A DNA stretch of 64,000 nt, taken from NCBI GenBank assembly GCA_034401135.1, contig JAWZSP010000007.1, positions 1,178,001 through 1,242,000 of the forward strand, in the 5' to 3' direction. The stretch is from Volutella citrinella. Lineage: Eukaryota; Ascomycota; Sordariomycetes; Hypocreales; Nectriaceae. This document shows, piece by piece, positions 44,931 through 55,744 of this stretch. The notes below the pieces were generated by a model. The model was not told the DNA's origin, made no database searches, and saw only the letters and a list, made by a program, of their open reading frames with translations. The position numbers were made by a program, and so were the translations under genes. Position 1 is the stretch's first letter. Each line of letters begins with the position of its first letter.

Positions 44931-47218
44931 ATGGCTCATGCTTATGCCTGTGCCATCTGCGGGACTCTCATTACCCCAGATCCCTCGCCCTTGTGGAGAA
45001 GGGAATTTCGAGCGTGTAACTGTCCCCCGATCCGAGCGCGTTATTCCCTTTGCTCATGACACAAATGCTAGTATATACCCAAGAAGATGATTGGGACGAC
45101 GTGAGGCTCTCCGGTGTCGGTATCAACAGTATGGCTGGGCCGTCAGCACCATTGGAATATGAGAAGCTGTACAAAGACTTGAGCCCAGTAGAACTACCAG
45201 TCATCAACCTCTACCGCCCGTCATTGAATCGGCGGCTCGATCATGATCATAACACTGGCTGCCCGCCCTACTGGGGCTTCGGGTTCCACGCATGTTGCTG
45301 GGATTGGCTCTGTATGCTCTTCCGCCCCTCATACCGCGAACTGTTTGCCTTACTCTTGTCTATTCCCCGGGGATTCAGTGGTATTTTTGATTGGGGTCAT
45401 AACTACAAAGGGATGGCTCGTCATGAAAGCCATCCCGTCCGAATACTGAGAGGGTTCGACTTTGCAGCATCGCCCCGATTCAACCCAACACTCTTAATTG
45501 CTAATGAGCTGGCTGAGAAGGTGTGCCGCGCACAATCAATCCCCGGCAGTAGCTCTGTCTACCTCATGGGCACATCCAAGAATCATGATCCGTTTTACTG
45601 CCTCCCCTTGGAAATCATGCAGTGTATCTTCACTCTCCTGCCTTCGATCGACTTCTGCTCACTAAGGCTGTCTTCACGCCTTATTGCCAGTCTGCCCATG
45701 GCAGAATCGTTCTGGGCCTCTAGGTTTGCGACGCCACACGAGTTTCATTGTTTCACAGAGGTGCAGAAGTTAACACCGCACTCCTGGCAGAGTGCATATC
45801 TGAACATGAAGAGTCTGCTACAGACACATGCCAATTTAGCCCACCGCAAGCGAATATCCCAGTTCTGCCTGGACATGTGCAGCATTTCGGTCCAGATAAG
45901 GCAAGTTGCTTGCAGGGGATACCCTCTCCAATCCTTGCTTGAGCCATCGGACGAAGGGGACAATGGGAAATGGTGTGGGCCACGAGTTACGCTCTGCTCA
46001 GCGGCCGACTCATTTTCATATGGCTCAAGAGCCCTCAGAGCTCGAAGAATAACGCTCTCGACCTTTAACATGAAGAACATGTTTGTTTCGTTTGTCAAGT
46101 TGAAGCTGGCGTCGGTCATCTCCGGTTTCCGCTTCATTGATGAGAGAGGAGAGGAACACCACATCGGCTACATACATCCTCTACAGGAGAAATCGGTTTC
46201 GTTCCCACCATCTTCCAGCCTCGGCCCACTGTTCAATGTCTGCGGATGGCATCTGGCCCTCGGTTCCCAGGGTTTTCAGGCTGTCAAAGTATTAACAACT
46301 GAGGGGCATGCGTCCCATTGGACAGGGCGGCATGACGGTGCAGCAAAGAAGCAAGTGTTACATGAGGCAACCCGAGACGTAACAATGAGAGCAGAATTTG
46401 ACGTAAGATAATTCTTAACGTTTGATACATGCATATGAATATGGCTTGCTGGCTGACTCGGCGCTAGGCTTTCAAACTCGTGTCTTTGAACATCTCTACC
46501 GACTCAAAGCCAGGAACTCATGTAAAGGATCTCAGGCATGAGCGGTCATGGAGCCCAGACATACCACCTAATTCATGGTTTCTTGACGGCGGTCGAGATG
46601 ACTCGTTGTCGCAGCACGGGGAGCTTTTACCTTACACAGCAATCATCTTCGGGGGTTGTGACGGATGCGACCTTGGCCAACTAACTGGGATCAATGTTTG
46701 GTCGTCCGACGGAGACCGACTCAGCGGTTTCGAGTTTCGCTACCGTGACGCGTCCAGGAACAAAGCGTTTGGTCGCATCGGCCCTTTCTCGTCAAACATG
46801 GTGGAGGGTGGCCGGCGGCGACGCCGGGATATCTGTGTTCCCCTGTCGATTGACGGCAATGGGGGGGAACGGATCGCCTGCATCGAAGTCAAGAAGGCAT
46901 ACCCCTGGGGGTTCAAGGCAAGTCCATGGAGACGAAACTCGAAGAATCACATTCGTGGCACACACCCTTGCTGACCATCGGCGTAGGTGCGGACGAACCG
47001 AGGCCAAGAACTGACCATGCCCCCACCCAGGCTCGCGCCGAGTGATGGGGGATGGGCGCAGATTCAACCTTCTGGGAGACTTGTTGTGGGATTCTTCGCC
47101 GTAATGGTATGTTGACGATGACACCTTGGAGAACGTTGCCGGAGGCTCACATACGATTCGCGAAAAGGAGAGTGGATTCGAGGACCTCGACGTCGGGCTA
47201 ATCTCAATCAACTCATGA
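44931..47218 (+). CDS. F-box protein, fungal type
   Basis: Five exons (44931-45015, 45072-46402, 46468-46917, 46987-47106, 47168-47218) give 678 residues. Exon 1 starts with a Cys pair (YACAICGTLI) and WRREFRA, a common beginning of fungal F-box proteins. The F-box is DPFYCLPLEIMQCIFTLLPSIDFCSLRLSSRLIAS followed by WASRF, which would bind Skp1 in an SCF ubiquitin ligase. The C-terminal half repeats beta-rich segments with a propeller-like feel (FRFIDERGEEHHIGYI, GFEFRYRDASRNKAFG, WAQIQPSGRLVVGFFAVM). Intron 3 (46918-46986) begins with GC: AAG then GCAAGT, a recognised minor donor, and only this restores the downstream frame. Substrate unknown. Confidence 0.88.
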
Positions 47219-48247
47219 CGAGAGACAGTTGATGATGCCTGTCCTCGGTCTGCTTACGGAGTTTCTTTATCAAAACGAGAGACACGATTACCAGCCAGGG
47301 TGGGCGCATGTGCAGATGTGAGCTCACGGCGAAGACCGCAGAAAGCCCTTCTCGTGAAATTGCAAGCGCACTACGGAGGCCGACTACAAGGGTAGAAGGG
47401 TGAGGGGAGCCCTATCAGCGATACTGCGAGCTTGGGGCCGAGAATCCTGGGCGCGCGGACGCAGAGACAAGCGTTGCAGGTTTGCGGGCAGAGAGTCCGA
47501 GGCCTGTGAGTGGCTCACGATGCACCGAGGATGATGTACCCCGGGTGCATGCGTCCTGCGCGCCCAGGGAGCCAATGGGTCGGAGATGGACAGACGGGAC
47601 AGGCAAACCGAATCATGGAGCCCCTTGACTTGAGCCGATTTGGCGGCTGGGGGGAGGGGGCGTTTGGGAGTCGAGTCTAGGAACCTCGTGGGAGCCAGGG
47701 GGGGTTGGTTGACTCGACATCAAAGGCGGCGTGGTGAAATGCAGGTCACCCACCCCACCCACTTGGGATGCTCGTGAGTCTTGCCAATGGTGGTTTCGGA
47801 TGGGGATCCGGACGGCATGCGGCACGGCAGTACAGATTGGGCATGATGCTCGCCCTGAAGCGGCTCCCACGCGTGGCCCCCGTGTGTCCGTAGGCTGGTC
47901 TTCTGTCAGGGCCGTAGGGCGATGAGACCAGAGTCGGTCCATGATAGCGCGTCGGGTGGTTATGACGAGGTTTGACCCCCCGAGTAGGGAGTTGCGAGTC
48001 AAAACAAGTCGAGGGCTCCTGGTCGTGCATGTCTGGTGCCCAGGGAAGGAACGGTGCACACTACGCGGGGCGTATGTAGTTGCGGATGAGATGAGAATAC
48101 TCCGAATGTCTCCCACCTTTAATTCCGTCTGTCATCGTCTACGTGCCACGAGTGCCGTGCGCGGTGCGACACGGCATCGCTGCTAAATTACGACGCAGCC
48201 AGAGAGCGGTGGTAGCAGTGCTTGGCGGAGGGTGGCTGCCCTGCCCT

Positions 48248-48267
48248 GCTTTTCACATGTGAAAAGC
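48248..48267. promoter_or_regulatory. 20-bp perfect palindrome: two inverted UAS-INO-like sites
   Basis: A perfect 20-base palindrome is centred on CACATGTG with arms extending to GC at both ends. Each strand reads CATGTGAAAA, one base from the yeast inositol/choline-responsive element CATGTGAAAT that is bound by the Ino2-Ino4 bHLH dimer. It lies about 510 bases upstream of an Ino4-like bHLH gene, suggesting autoregulation or control by a related bHLH factor. The palindrome is seen directly; binding is inferred. Confidence 0.65.
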
Positions 48268-48720
48268 TTCCATTCTAGAGAGCTGGACCATTTTAACGCT
48301 GTGCTGAAACGAAGGTCCATTGGGGCTGCAGGCTTGCAGCGGCTTAAAGTACCTGCCTTATTACCTTGGGTCGGGTGTAAGAGCACGCCAACACTGCTGG
48401 CGCACGTCGCCCGTCCCGTCACAAACTGCAAGGACCAGGGTTGTTCACATGGCGGATCTGGGGCATCATCCTTGTACGTCACAAGCCGCCCCGTCCTCCT
48501 GGAACCTGCGAGTTGCAACATGCAACCGTGACAACTCAAACTGTGTCTTATCCTCGGATTCCTGCGCTGTCAGCGCCCTGCTATGTCTATACGCTCACGG
48601 AGCCGCCGCGGTCACGAGACGCTGTGATATAAGGCTGCGGCTTCATCCCGATCCCATCCTCGACGCCATCCCCACCCGCGTCGCTGCAGCCCGCCAGCCA
48701 TTCGTCCTCCTCCTCCACGG

Positions 48721-48753
48721 CCTTGCTTTGCCTTGCCTTGCCCTGCCTTGCCT
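48721..48753 (+). repeat. CCTTG pentanucleotide repeat in the 5' leader
   Basis: Imperfect tandem CCTTG/CTTTG/CCCTG units lie about 30 bases before the bHLH start codon, probably within the 5' UTR. Pyrimidine-rich leader sequence; no specific role is visible. Confidence 0.75.
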
Positions 48754-48779
48754 CGTCTCCCCGCATCAAATCGTTCGCC

Positions 48780-49436
48780 ATGTCGTCGTCGCCCAACAAG
48801 TCGCCCCAGCCTGCCGACGGCGGGGGCGCCCCCGCGTCCAACGACGAGAAGCCGCGCCTCACCGAGGAAGAGAAGAAGCAGAACCACATCGCATCCGGTA
48901 TGTTGTCACGCCCAGTCCCAGCCCGCACCGCGCGCGCCTCTGTCGTCTGCTGCAGGGCCAGCTCCTCTCTCTTTTCCTGGGCGGACCTGCATTCTTGCAT
49001 TCGTCCACGTCCGCACGACCCGGCGAACGGCAGCCGCCGGTTGTGCTTGAGGCAACCAAGCGACGACACGGCCATGCTAACCAGACCTGCCATCCAACAG
49101 AACAGAAGCGCCGTCAGGCCATCCGCGAAGGATTCGATCGCCTGACCGAGCTTGTTCCGGGTCTCGAGGGCCAGGGCCGTTCCGAGGGCCTCGTCCTGAA
49201 GCGCACCGTCGACTTCATGCGGGAGCAGCTCGTCGAGCGCCAGGCCATGATCGACCGCATCGAGCAGGCGGGCGGCGACGTCGACGACAAGCTGAAGAGG
49301 TGAGCCGCCGACATCACCTTTCAGCGGGCGCGCCCCCTCCGCTCGCCACAATGGAGGGAGGGAGGACTGATACTGACCCTTTGTCAGGGCACTCTATCAG
49401 CAAGCAGGGGCTGGCCAGACGCGCACGCGGGGTTGA
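48780..49436 (+). CDS. INO4: Ino4-like basic helix-loop-helix regulator
   Basis: Exons 48780-48897, 49101-49299 and probably 49388-49436; 121 residues. If the last intron is not used, the frame ends at 49303 with 106 residues. The basic region NHIASEQKRRQAIREGF contains the Glu and Arg residues that read CANNTG E-boxes; helix 1, loop (GLEGQGRSEG) and helix 2 (VLKRTVDFMREQLVERQAMI) follow. A small protein with little beyond the bHLH matches Ino4, which pairs with Ino2 in yeast to activate phospholipid synthesis genes. Intron 1 is long (203 bases) and splits the domain right after the basic region starts. The third exon is supported by the donor GTGAGC, an ACTGAC branch and a CAG acceptor. Confidence 0.88.
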
Positions 49437-49867
49437 CGGAGATCTGCCAGGGGACCGTTCAAGTCCCAGGCACTTCTCTCCCCACCTTGGCGACACGGCA
49501 TCCTGAGGTGCGTTTGCTCGAGGCTCGCGAATGCGGGCGCAAAGGGCACGGCAAACTGATCGCGGTGGCGACGACGATGTGGGCGACTCTGTCTCACGCC
49601 GTCACAATGCGCCACTCGCAACATTATCTGCCAGGCGCCCTCAACTCCGCTCCGGCAATGCCCGCGATGCGCCAGCCCTACCAGCCGTGCCGCGTTTCCA
49701 GCGCGCACCAGGCGACGGCGCAGAGGAAACGACCTTTCAGTACAGCGGATTTATAGACGGTTCCTACACGACAATACACGACGGAACGGAGTAATATGAG
49801 ATGATACCCAGGGGTGAGGGGCTTGAAGATTGTACAACTATATTACAGCCTAATTATTATGTTTCAA
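49437..49867. other. Convergent 3' intergenic region
   Basis: 431 bases between the bHLH gene (+) and the threonyl-tRNA synthetase gene (-). No supported coding frame; AT-rich near 49780-49860 where both transcripts may end. Confidence 0.5.
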
Positions 49868-51466
49868 CTACTCAAACATTTCCACCATGGTCTTTAGCCG
49901 GTCTCGTAGCTCCGAAGGACCCATGCTCTCCTTTCCAAGTCCAACTGATTTGTTCTTCACATCATCGTCTCCCACCACCAGGATCTGGCCGTAGCCGTTC
50001 TTCCGGGCCTCTCTGATCTTGGCACCCAACGGGCGAGCAGTTGTGTCGACGTCGACAGCCAACCCTGTAGGACGCAGCGGTTGCCCCTGGCCCGGCAAAG
50101 TCCCGGACTCGAGTTGGTCATAGACAGCCCTGTTGTGACCCACCAACACGTCACGGACCTCCTCGGCCCAGTCCAGCACGGGGGCCGAGGTGTTGACCGT
50201 CAGGATGATCGCCTGGCGTGGGTTGAGCCAAAACGGCCACTTGCCATCGTACTTCTCAATCAAGAGGGCCATGAGGCGCTCGACCGAGCCAAGAACAGCA
50301 CGATGTATCATGACCGGTCGAACGGAGCCGTACTCGGCAAGCAGTACGGGATCGTCGGTGGTTTCAGCACGGGCCTCGTACTCTGGTGCGGGCGCTTGGT
50401 ATTCGAGTTCGAATCGCTTTGGCAATTGGAAGTCTAGCTGGATCGTCGCCGTCTGGTGTTCTTTGCCGTCAGAATCCTTGAGGATGATGTCGATCTTTGG
50501 GCCGTAGAAGGCCCCGTCTCCCTCGTTTACACTCCATTCCATGCCAGACGCATCCAGAGCGCGGCGCAATGCGTTCTCGGCACGATCCCACTCGACATCG
50601 GTACCAATGTAATGGTCCTTTGGTCGGGTGGAGAGCGCCATACGATAGCCCACACCGAAGCGAAGCACTGTATAGACCACTTTTACAAAGTCCAGCGTCT
50701 TCTTGATCTCCTCCTCGACCTGTATCGGCCGGCAGAAAATGTGGCCATCATCCTGGTGGAAGCGCCGCACCCGTGTAAGCCCGCTCAGTGCACCAGAGAT
50801 CTCGTTTCGATGAAGCGGGCTGAAGTCGGCATAGCGAACAGGCAGATCTCGGTAGCTGTGTCGTTTCGAGGCGAATATCAAGCAATGGCCGGGGCAGTTC
50901 ATGGGCTTCAATCCATAGTCGCCCTCCTCTTCTTCCTCGGGTTTGGCGTTTTCCCTATGTTGGTCCCCACAACAACCGGTGTGCTGCTCGGGGGCGTGTT
51001 TCTTGTTCCCTGATACCGAATACATGTCATCTGAATAATTCTCCAAGTGGCCCGACTTTGCCCAGAGTTCTTTCTTGTAGATGGTTGGCGAGATGACCTC
51101 CTCGAACCCATATCGCACATATTGTTTTCGCAAGAAATCGACCAGTCTGTTGAATATCCGGGCTCCATTCGGGAGGAAAATTGGCGAACCGGGGCTGTAG
51201 GTCGAGTTGATGAATAACTCCTGCTGGATGCCGAGCTTGCGATGATCAGGTGGTTCGCGCTGGTCGACTTTCTGCTGAGAATATTGGCGCCTGTGCGACA
51301 AGCACGCCGGGCATGTCCACTGCGCCCTGGCTAGGGACGAGAGAGCCACCCTCGCGTTTCGTGAGCGTATCATGGCAGGGGTGCGCATGCAATTGCGCCT
51401 GTCGTCATGAAGATTGAGTTGTCGGATGGTGTTGAGGTCGGTCGTCCTCAAAAATTCCCCGGGCAT
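49868..51466 (-). CDS. MST1: Mitochondrial threonyl-tRNA synthetase
   Basis: Intronless, 532 residues from 51466. Class II motifs are all present: motif 1 around RYGFEEVISPTIY, motif 2 HRNEISGALSGLTRVRRFHQDDGHIFC, motif 3 IHRAVLGSVERL. Zinc ligands appear as the Cys of MNCPGHC, the His of RFHQDD and the His of MIHRA. There is no N-terminal editing domain, as in yeast Mst1, so this is the mitochondrial enzyme. A better start may be the Met at 51388 (MRTPAMIRSRNARV), since the Arg/Ser/Ala-rich stretch after it is a good presequence. Between YSV and DYGLKPMNCPGH sits an unusual hydrophilic insertion of about 30 residues (roughly 152-182), with two cysteines and a Glu run, absent from ordinary ThrRS. 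Confidence 0.95.
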   Translation of the reverse strand: MPGEFLRTTDLNTIRQLNLHDDRRNCMRTPAMIRSRNARVALSSLARAQWTCPACLSHRRQYSQQKVDQREPPDHRKLGIQQELFINSTYSPGSPIFLPNGARIFNRLVDFLRKQYVRYGFEEVISPTIYKKELWAKSGHLENYSDDMYSVSGNKKHAPEQHTGCCGDQHRENAKPEEEEEGDYGLKPMNCPGHCLIFASKRHSYRDLPVRYADFSPLHRNEISGALSGLTRVRRFHQDDGHIFCRPIQVEEEIKKTLDFVKVVYTVLRFGVGYRMALSTRPKDHYIGTDVEWDRAENALRRALDASGMEWSVNEGDGAFYGPKIDIILKDSDGKEHQTATIQLDFQLPKRFELEYQAPAPEYEARAETTDDPVLLAEYGSVRPVMIHRAVLGSVERLMALLIEKYDGKWPFWLNPRQAIILTVNTSAPVLDWAEEVRDVLVGHNRAVYDQLESGTLPGQGQPLRPTGLAVDVDTTARPLGAKIREARKNGYGQILVVGDDDVKNKSVGLGKESMGPSELRDRLKTMVEMFE

Positions 51467-52318
51467 GCATTGACGGGAAGGGAATAAACGGGACAGTCAC
51501 AAGCTGGTTACTGATTGGGGCCTAGCGTGAGCAGTTGGAAACAGGGGTGAGTTGAAGGACTAATTGCTAGCCGGGACCCAGCTTTACTGCAAGTGCCGCC
51601 ATCGTTGCCTAACACAATGTGCTAGCACTGGACTCATGAGGTTGACCAACAGGAGAATCGAGACGTAAAACTACTTAGCTCACTGTGCTCCTAAAGTTCA
51701 TGCGGTGTGGTGATACGGTAGCATTTTTCAAGAAATGCCCTGGATTGCAGCTGAATGCCTCTGCATCCCCACCGACAGCCCTAAACGCCCTGGGTCGAGT
51801 CCAGGCAGTGGTAGGCAGAGGCGGTGGCGGCAGAGACGGTGGTGGCAGAGAGGCCTAGCGCCCCCGGACCATGTTCAGCTCGCAAGGCTGGTTGGTTGGC
51901 GCCTTCAAGGCCTCCATAAACTGGCGGGAACGACCTTGAGCGTCCGTCGGCTGCCTCATCCCATGCAGAATATGGGCAAACAATCACGGGAAGGAGAAGG
52001 AGCCTTTTTCTCCTCATCTCCCTCGTCCGTTTTTTAAACAAAATCCATACAGCTACCGAACTTGTCTCCTTCTGCTGCCTCCAATTTCCGCGGTGACGTT
52101 TTGGTTTTCTCGTATTACCCCTCCAAAAGGCATTATCCCGGAAACCCCACCATACCGTTCGTAGCCCAGCACATCGCTCCCCAATTCTTCACCTGCTTCT
52201 TCTTCATCTACACTACCCTGCCAAGCCAGCTGCTCGCTCCAACCCCCGCGCCGATACTCTCAACGGCTCTGCCGACGACCTTTGCCGCCCTACTGGACGG
52301 TGTCGGCTTGATCAGAAC
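51467..52318. promoter_or_regulatory. Divergent promoter region, MST1 and KAP120
   Basis: 852 bases separate two divergent housekeeping genes. GGTGGCGGCAGAGA-like repeats occur around 51813-51860. The part before KAP120 is pyrimidine-rich, a usual feature of fungal leaders. No gene supported. Confidence 0.5.
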
Positions 52319-55300
52319 ATGAGCTTCGCCATCGAAGTCCCTGGCGACGCGAACCCGCTTAGCCTTCAGGGTCTTTACCAGGCGCTTCAGTCTGCCACCT
52401 CATCCAACTATGCCCAGCGACAGTCGGCTGGCCAGCAGCTCACATCATGGGAACAGCAGCCCGGCTATTATTCGTCCTTACAGGTTGGTTTGCTGCTAGA
52501 TCCTGCATCGTCTTTTCATGTCGTCGTTACGCTAACGCTGAAAACAGGCTGTCTTCCTCGACAAGTCCATACCTGCCAACATCCGCTTTCTTGCCGTGAT
52601 CCAACTGAAGAACGGCATCGACCGAAACTGGCGGCTATATAGCTCCACGAAACATGGTATCAAGCCCGAAGAGAAGAACTTGATTCGGTCGCGTCTATTC
52701 CAGGGAACCGTCGAGGAGGAGGAGGCGAACCTTGCCCTGCACAATGCGCTGGTCATTGCCAAAGTTATTAGAATCGACTATCCCACCGAGTGGCCGGATG
52801 CCTTGGGTAAACTCATTGAGTTACTTCGCGCCTGTCAGCATGCAAACCAGCAGCACCTACAGGGAGCCCTCCAAATCCTGCTGAGGGTGGTCAAAGAGCT
52901 GGGGACCGCCCGCCTACGGAAATCACAGACGGCATTGCAATCCGTGACGCCCGAAATAGTTCACGTTCTGACAGAAATATACGCGGAAAAGTCGACTGCC
53001 TGGGTCGGGCATCTGAGTGGCGGACAGGGCAATAATGACCAGGCAAACGCCGCCATGATGAACAGCTTGTTCGCTCTCAAGACCCTACGCCGGCTGGTAG
53101 TTATGGGATATGAACGCCCGCATGATGACGAGACAGTCAAGCAGTTTTGGACCCTCTCACAAAACCAATTTGGCCAGCTCCTCAGCTTTGTGAGCCAAGA
53201 GTCGACTGTGCCCGCTCCCTACCAGGACGTGGTGGGGAAGCACCTGCTTCAGTTCACCAAGATGCACATTGACATTTCAAATCAGCACGCCGCCAGCTTT
53301 GCATTCCTTCCCAACTCGCTCCCTCTGGTACACGCGTACTGGGACCTTGTGGCCAAGTTTGCTGAGAACTTTGATAAGTCTGGAGGTATCCGGCAGGGCT
53401 CGGGCGAAGGTGGTGCAGCCAAAGCCAAGGTCGAAGGCCCTCTTCTGGAAAGGCTAGCCCTAAAGGGCCTCCTCTTGCTGAGGTCGTGCATCAGCATTGC
53501 ATTCAAACCTGTGCAGACATTCAAATATCGTACCCCCGAGACAAAGGCGGAGCAGGAGCGGGCCAGGGACATCATCAAAACGGAGTTGCTCAAGCCAGAC
53601 CTTGTTGTCCAAATTGTCAATTCCATCATCACACATCTTTTTGTGTTCCGAAAGGCGGATCTGGATGCGTGGGAAGAAGACCCAGAGGAATGGGAGCAAC
53701 AAGAACAGAGCGAGGGGCAGGCTTTTGAGTGGGAGGTGCGGCCATGTGCTGAGAGGCTGTTCTTAGATCTCCTTACCAACTACAAGGATCTTCTTATCCC
53801 GCCACTGCTGTCTTATTTCCAGACTGCCCAATCCCCTCAGGCCGACATCGCCACGAAAGAAGCAGTGTATACGGCGATGGGTCTCGCGGCAGCCCATGTC
53901 TACTCCGTCTTTGACTTCGGCGCCGTCCTTGCTTCGACAATCGTCAATGACGCCCAGCAGCAAGGTGGGCTCTGCAAAGTCCTGCGCCGACGCATTGCCA
54001 TCCTTGTTAGTCAGTGGGCTCCGGTCAAGCTGGATGATGCGAGCCGACCCTTGGTGTACCAGATTTTTCGACACTTCCTCAACCCTAGTGATGAGAGCAA
54101 CGACCTCGTCGTTAGAATCACTGCCGCACGACAGCTGCGCTGGATTGCTGACGAGCTTGACTTCAGTGTTGAGGCATTCCTGCCCTATACGGCTGAGGTT
54201 CTAAACGAGCTCATCACCCTTATCCAGAACGTTGACGTTGACGCGACAAAGTTGGCTATTCTCGAGTCTATCCGCATCCTTGTGACCCGAATGGAGGAGC
54301 AGGTATCCCAGTTCGGCGATCAGCTCATGGCCGCACTCCCCGCAGTGTGGGAGAACTCGGGAACAGAAGAATACATGATCAAGCAGGCGGTGATCGCCAT
54401 CTTCGCTGCGCTAGTGATGAGTATGGGAAGCAGTTCACAGCGATATCAACACTTCATGGTACCACTGCTATCGGAAGCCGCCCGTCCTGGGACAGATCTT
54501 CACCTGCACCTTATCGATGAGTCGCTGGAGCTATGGAATGCTATCCTGATGCAGAGCAGCTCCCCCTTGGCGCCCGAGCTCATCAACCTTGTGGAGCTAG
54601 GGCTTCCACTGCTCGAATACAGCAGCGAGACAGCCTCCCAGGCCCTCACTGCAATTGAATCCTACATCCTCGTGGCCCCCAGCGCAATGCTCGAAGACAG
54701 ACTCAGACGACAGACCTTGACTGCCTTGGCTGGGGTATTAGAATCCAAGAGCCGTGAGCAGGTTCGACTGGGAACTGATTGCATCGAGTATCTCATCAGA
54801 TCCGCGGTAGAGCTGGGTGGTCAGGCCGGCATTTCCGTCATCATCCAAGACATGGTTGAGATTGGCTTTATGAAGACGGTATTCGAAGGTCTGCATGATG
54901 CGTGGGATGCGCACCAGACGACTGGTCCTAACCGCAAAATCACTCAGCTAAACACAGTGACCGAAGGTCACTATCTTGCCGTTCTCGCTCGTCTTGCTCT
55001 GGCTGAGCCTACTCTTTTCTCTCAGATGCTTACAAACTTTGGTCCTATCGAGCAGGTCTGGGGCTGGCTATCAGCCGAGTGGTTCTCATACCTCTCCAGC
55101 ATGGACCACATTGAGCGGCAAAAACTGTTTCTGCTAGGTCTCACGCGCCTGCTCGAGCTCCAGTCGCCGATCCAGGAGCTTGTTCTGGGCAAGCTGCAAG
55201 ACTACTTTGACATGTGGACCAACGTGGTTTCGGAGCTTCAGGATGGTGTTGCCAACGGGACTGACACGCTCATCTGGGGGCCCATGGAGGAAACCGAATA

Positions 55301-55514
55301 TGATACGCCAAAGAGCATTGCGGAGAGGGAGGGCTCGGCCAAGGACCCTGTCCATACTGTGCACGCTTTCGAATTTGTGAAGATGCGGCTTCAGGACCTG
55401 ATTGGCAGGGTCGGTGGCGAGGCCGCCTTCCAGGAGCAATGGGGAGTCAACGTTGACAAGGAGGTGTTGGCCAGGTTCCAGAGCATGGCCAGCGGCGTGC
55501 AACAGCAACAGTAG
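52319..55514 (+). CDS. KAP120: Importin-beta family karyopherin, Kap120/importin-11 type
   Basis: Two exons (52319-52483, 52548-55514), 1,043 residues, close to the length of yeast Kap120. The N-terminal HEAT repeats form the Ran-binding importin-beta domain: LYQALQSATSSNYAQRQSAGQQL, then FLAVIQLKNGIDRNWR and LIRIDYPTEWPD-like IRIDYPTEWPDAL. The remainder is continuous alpha-helical HEAT repeats, with an acidic loop (WEEDPEEWEQQEQSEGQAFEWEVRPCAERLF) typical of the importin-11 branch. It would carry cargo such as ribosome-assembly factors through nuclear pores with RanGTP. A single small intron lies after codon 55. Codon use is typical of a highly expressed housekeeping gene here. Confidence 0.95.
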
Positions 55515-55744
55515 GGGCCTCTGGCATGGTGGTGTTGGGATGCCTGGAAAGTGGCAATATTTGATTGGATGACTGTGACGACTTGAATAGATCATGATAG
55601 GGTACATGTAGCGAACTATGATTCTCCCCTGCTTGGTGATGTCCATGTGCTAGTGGTTGTATGTAAAATGTGCATATATTGTTTCTGCCAGCCAATTGAA
55701 ACGTGTAGATTCAATCAGCATCAGCATTAGCATCATCACCAACA

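Larger units (their letters stand above)
47219..48779. other. Gene-free stretch and promoter of the bHLH gene
   Basis: No gene is supported in 1.56 kb. Overlapping GC-rich frames on both strands carry no domain. The right half is the promoter of the Ino4-like gene and holds the palindrome at 48248-48267 and a CCTTG repeat directly before the start codon. Confidence 0.5.
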
